A DNA stretch of 16,240 bases from Dehalococcoidia bacterium UBA6495. Lineage in GTDB: Bacteria > Chloroflexota > Dehalococcoidia > Lucifugimonadales > UBA826. Below, in pieces: positions 14,754-16,240 of this stretch. Where the stretch lies: positions 1-16,240 of the forward strand of contig DJMH01000056.1 in NCBI GenBank assembly GCA_002435305.1, given 5' to 3'. The notes beneath the pieces were generated by a model, which was not told the origin of the DNA, did not search any database, and saw only the letters and a program-made list of their open reading frames with translations. Numbering within the stretch: position 1 is the stretch's first letter; every line of letters begins with the position of its first letter. The position numbers and the translations under genes were made by a program.

Positions 14754-15596
14754 CTATAAGAATTTGTTAGCGTGCTCTTCTAATTGAGCTAAAGCCTCCG
14801 GTTCCCCCACACTATCAATTGTCAAAACCACTCGTTCAGCGCCAGCAGAGAAAAGTTCGTTTACCACACTTGGGTCAGGTGTAGCACCATAAACTGTTAT
14901 ACCTATTGAAGAAACGTCTCTACCTGATTCATCACAAAGTTCTTTTAGTTGATTTTTACCGTTTTCAATTCCATCAGGCGTGATCCTATTAGGCATCCAG
15001 GCATCACCCCAGCTTACAATTCTTTTGAATACATTTTTTGCGTGACCTCCTAGATATATTGGAGGGTGAGGCCTTTGTACAGGCCTAGGAAAGGAATAAA
15101 CCGGGGGGAAATCGTAATATTTTCCGTGATATTCACTTTCGACTGTGGTCCAGAGTTCTTTCATTGCCATTACTGATTCTCTAGTTTGAGTCCAGCGATG
15201 GGAAAAATCCCCTCCCATGATATCCGTTTCTTCTTCTAACCAGCCGGCTCCGATTCCAAACAAAAATCTTCCCTTGGTATACATGTCTAAGGTGGCAACC
15301 TCTTTAGCTAACAAGAGAGGATTTCTTTCAGGAACCAGGCATATACCCGTTCCTAAAAGAAGGTTTTCTGTAACGGCAGATGCCCGCCCCAAGGCTACAA
15401 AGGGGTCAGCCACATCAGCATATTTTTTTGGTATTACACCACCCGGTCCGGGCCAGGGAGTCTCAGAACCTACAGGCAATACGGGATGTTCTGCGACCCA
15501 CAAAGAATCAAACCCAGTTTCTTCAGCTTTAGATGCCAAAATTGCAATATCAATCGAATAATCGGTCGGAAATGTAGTTATCCCTATATTACCCAT
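14754..15596 (-). CDS. LLM-class flavin-dependent oxidoreductase (probably F420-dependent)
   Basis: This 280-residue protein has the bacterial luciferase-like TIM barrel. It opens with a short beta strand (IGITTFPTDYSIDIAILASKAEE), then GFDSLWVAEHPV, LLLGTGICLVPERNPLLLAKEVATLD, GRFLFGIGAGW and RPHPPIYLGGHA, the usual motif order of the F420-dependent subfamily related to mycobacterial Rv2161c. These use F420 or FMN to reduce or oxidise small organic molecules; substrate and cofactor cannot be told here. SAR202-type genomes are known for many such paralogues. The ATG at 15594-15596 has AAAGG about 8 bases upstream. It follows the unknown 121-residue gene by 23 bases, probably one operon. Confidence 0.93.
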   Translation of the reverse strand: MGNIGITTFPTDYSIDIAILASKAEETGFDSLWVAEHPVLPVGSETPWPGPGGVIPKKYADVADPFVALGRASAVTENLLLGTGICLVPERNPLLLAKEVATLDMYTKGRFLFGIGAGWLEEETDIMGGDFSHRWTQTRESVMAMKELWTTVESEYHGKYYDFPPVYSFPRPVQRPHPPIYLGGHAKNVFKRIVSWGDAWMPNRITPDGIENGKNQLKELCDESGRDVSSIGITVYGATPDPSVVNELFSAGAERVVLTIDSVGEPEALAQLEEHANKFL

Positions 15597-15619
15597 TTAC
15601 AAATACCTTTACCTAAGAA

Positions 15620-15985
15620 TTAGTTAGCCTCGATCCATTCCACCAAAACATTGATTGCGCAGTAAAGGTATACCGTTTCCTCCTGTGAAGGCAAATCTAA
15701 ATCTTTCAATTGTTCGGATTGTTCATAGCCCCCCAAAGTCGCTGCTCCCGGCAGTATAGAAAGTACCAATTCCTTCAAAAACCCTTCGGGAGTTACAACT
15801 ATACAACCTCTATCGGGAAATCCGACAATCGGCTCCAATTCTATTGCCTGCACAGTATCCATATCCAAGAAGCCAGGAAAGGTTTTTATCGAGGTTGCTA
15901 ATTTTACAAGCAATTCCTGCAATTGAGTATTCGCTTTATTTAAAATGGCTTCGGCTTGGAAAATATGTCCTCTAGTGGAATCCAT
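15620..15985 (-). CDS. Unknown protein of 121 residues
   Basis: I do not recognise this family. It has no signal peptide or membrane helix and looks mixed alpha/beta: an N-terminal helix (about 8-32, AEAILNKANTQLQELLVKLAT), a middle strand region with a glycine/proline turn (VGFPDRGCIVVTPEG), and C-terminal helices. One Cys only, and no obvious catalytic motif. The ATG at 15983-15985 has GAGGTG on the minus strand shortly upstream. Transcription starts from a region shared with the divergent tRNA promoter. Its only hint of function is the adjoining LLM oxidoreductase. Confidence 0.7.
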   Translation of the reverse strand: MDSTRGHIFQAEAILNKANTQLQELLVKLATSIKTFPGFLDMDTVQAIELEPIVGFPDRGCIVVTPEGFLKELVLSILPGAATLGGYEQSEQLKDLDLPSQEETVYLYCAINVLVEWIEAN

Positions 15986-15988
15986 TGT

Positions 15989-16017
15989 TTGACACCTCTT
16001 ATAGTGGATATTATATT
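15989..16017 (+). promoter_or_regulatory. Sigma70-type promoter for the tRNA genes
   Basis: A perfect TTGACA (15989-15994) and TATATT (16012-16017) are separated by exactly 17 bases. The predicted start is about 16024, some 16 bases before the mature 5' end of tRNA-Met at 16040. It is by far the best promoter match in the window, as expected for a stable-RNA gene. Confidence 0.75.
16010..16015 (-). promoter_or_regulatory. Possible -10 box for the divergent 121-residue gene
   Basis: On the minus strand the hexamer is an exact TATAAT, lying inside the plus-strand promoter. The -35 region (about 16033-16038) does not match well. If used, the message would start near 16003 with a leader of about 17 bases containing GAGGTG before the ATG at 15985. 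The two promoters would then overlap and could not easily fire together. Confidence 0.4.
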
Positions 16018-16039
16018 TTATTAGTCTTCGGGACTACAT

Positions 16040-16112
16040 GGCTACGTAGCTCAGGGGTTAGAGCGGGCGCTTCATAAGCGCTAGGTCGCTGGTTCAAATC
16101 CAGCCGTAGCCA
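16040..16112 (+). tRNA. tRNA-Met (anticodon CAT), elongator type
   Basis: The cloverleaf folds fully. Acceptor GGCTACG pairs with CGTAGCC, the D arm is GCTC/GAGC, and the anticodon stem GGCGC/GCGCT encloses TTCATAA with CAT at 16073-16075. The T arm is GCTGG/CCAGC with loop TTCAAAT. The discriminator is A at 16112 and no CCA is encoded. The first 14 bases match the E. coli elongator tRNA-Met. A CAT anticodon can also mark tRNA-Ile2 (lysidine); the acceptor argues for elongator Met. Confidence 0.93.
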
Positions 16113-16157
16113 GGGAACCCAATGGGCTCTTGTGCTTGAATTCAATATGTAGTTATA

Positions 16158-16234
16158 GGGCGGTTAGCTCAGTTGGTTAGAGCACTACCTTGACATGGTA
16201 GGGGTCGGTGGTTCGAGTCCACTAGGACGCACCA
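16158..16234 (+). tRNA. tRNA-Val (anticodon GAC) with a non-pairing acceptor stem
   Basis: The D arm (GCTC/GAGC), the anticodon arm (CTACC/GGTAG around TTGACAT, anticodon at 16192-16194) and the T arm (GGTGG/CCACT, loop TTCGAGT) are all normal, and CCA is encoded at 16232-16234. But the acceptor 5' strand GGGCGGT does not pair with the 3' strand AGGACGC: positions 2-71, 4-69, 5-68 and 6-67 fail. The expected 3' strand would be ACCGCCC. It is therefore a pseudo-tRNA, a true recombinant or, most simply, an assembly join between two tRNA genes at the window's end. Confidence 0.7.
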
Positions 16235-16240
16235 AAAATT

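Noticed and set aside
1..16240. CRISPR array, insertion sequences, integrase or phage genes
   Set aside because: No regularly spaced repeats, terminal inverted repeats with transposase, or phage-like proteins were seen. The tRNA pair at the end shows no attachment-site repeat within the window.

Overview
The window reads as ordinary chromosome from a free-living bacterium with low to moderate GC (my impression, not computed). It is probably a marine, SAR202-like member of Chloroflexota (Dehalococcoidia). That placement is inference. It rests on the LLM-class flavin oxidoreductase, the gene mix, frequent TTG starts and the general look of the proteins; no 16S or single-copy marker settles it. 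I see no IS element, integrase, phage gene or CRISPR array. No gap between genes exceeds 200 bases.

Layout. (1) 1-1048, plus strand: the 3' end of glmS, then a small lipoprotein with a thioredoxin-like fold. Its active site is encoded as TGA-Gly-Thr-Cys, and a hairpin matching a bacterial SECIS lies directly downstream, so this is very probably a selenoprotein of 175 residues that ordinary gene callers would split in two. (2) 1084-1518, minus: a small membrane protein of unknown function, then a 187-base divergent spacer rich in inverted repeats. (3) 1706-4673, plus: a signalling pair made of a coiled-coil protein built from 36-residue repeats and a GAF-GAF-PAS-cyclase protein with the architecture of cyanobacterial CyaB1. 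(4) 4752-6601, plus: two tiny proteins and an amidase-signature enzyme, apparently one operon. (5) 6652-7572: an alpha/beta hydrolase. (6) 7694-13257, plus: rpsO, pnp, dapB, asd, dapA, joining RNA turnover and ribosome genes to the aspartate/diaminopimelate pathway. (7) 13283-15985, minus: purA, an LLM-class oxidoreductase and an unknown 121-residue protein. (8) 15989-16234, plus: a strong promoter, tRNA-Met(CAT) and a tRNA-Val(GAC)-like gene whose acceptor stem does not pair.

How the genes fit together. Asd makes aspartate semialdehyde, DapA condenses it with pyruvate and DapB reduces the product, so three lysine/DAP steps sit in one tight cluster. PNPase shows several unusual features: a probable AUU start, its Shine-Dalgarno inside a small hairpin, and two S1 domains instead of one. 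The CyaB1-like cyclase has all canonical catalytic residues and a cyclic-nucleotide-type NKFDE motif in its second GAF domain, which suggests cAMP signalling with feedback.

The strongest candidate for something undescribed is the Sec-containing lipoprotein at 521-1048.
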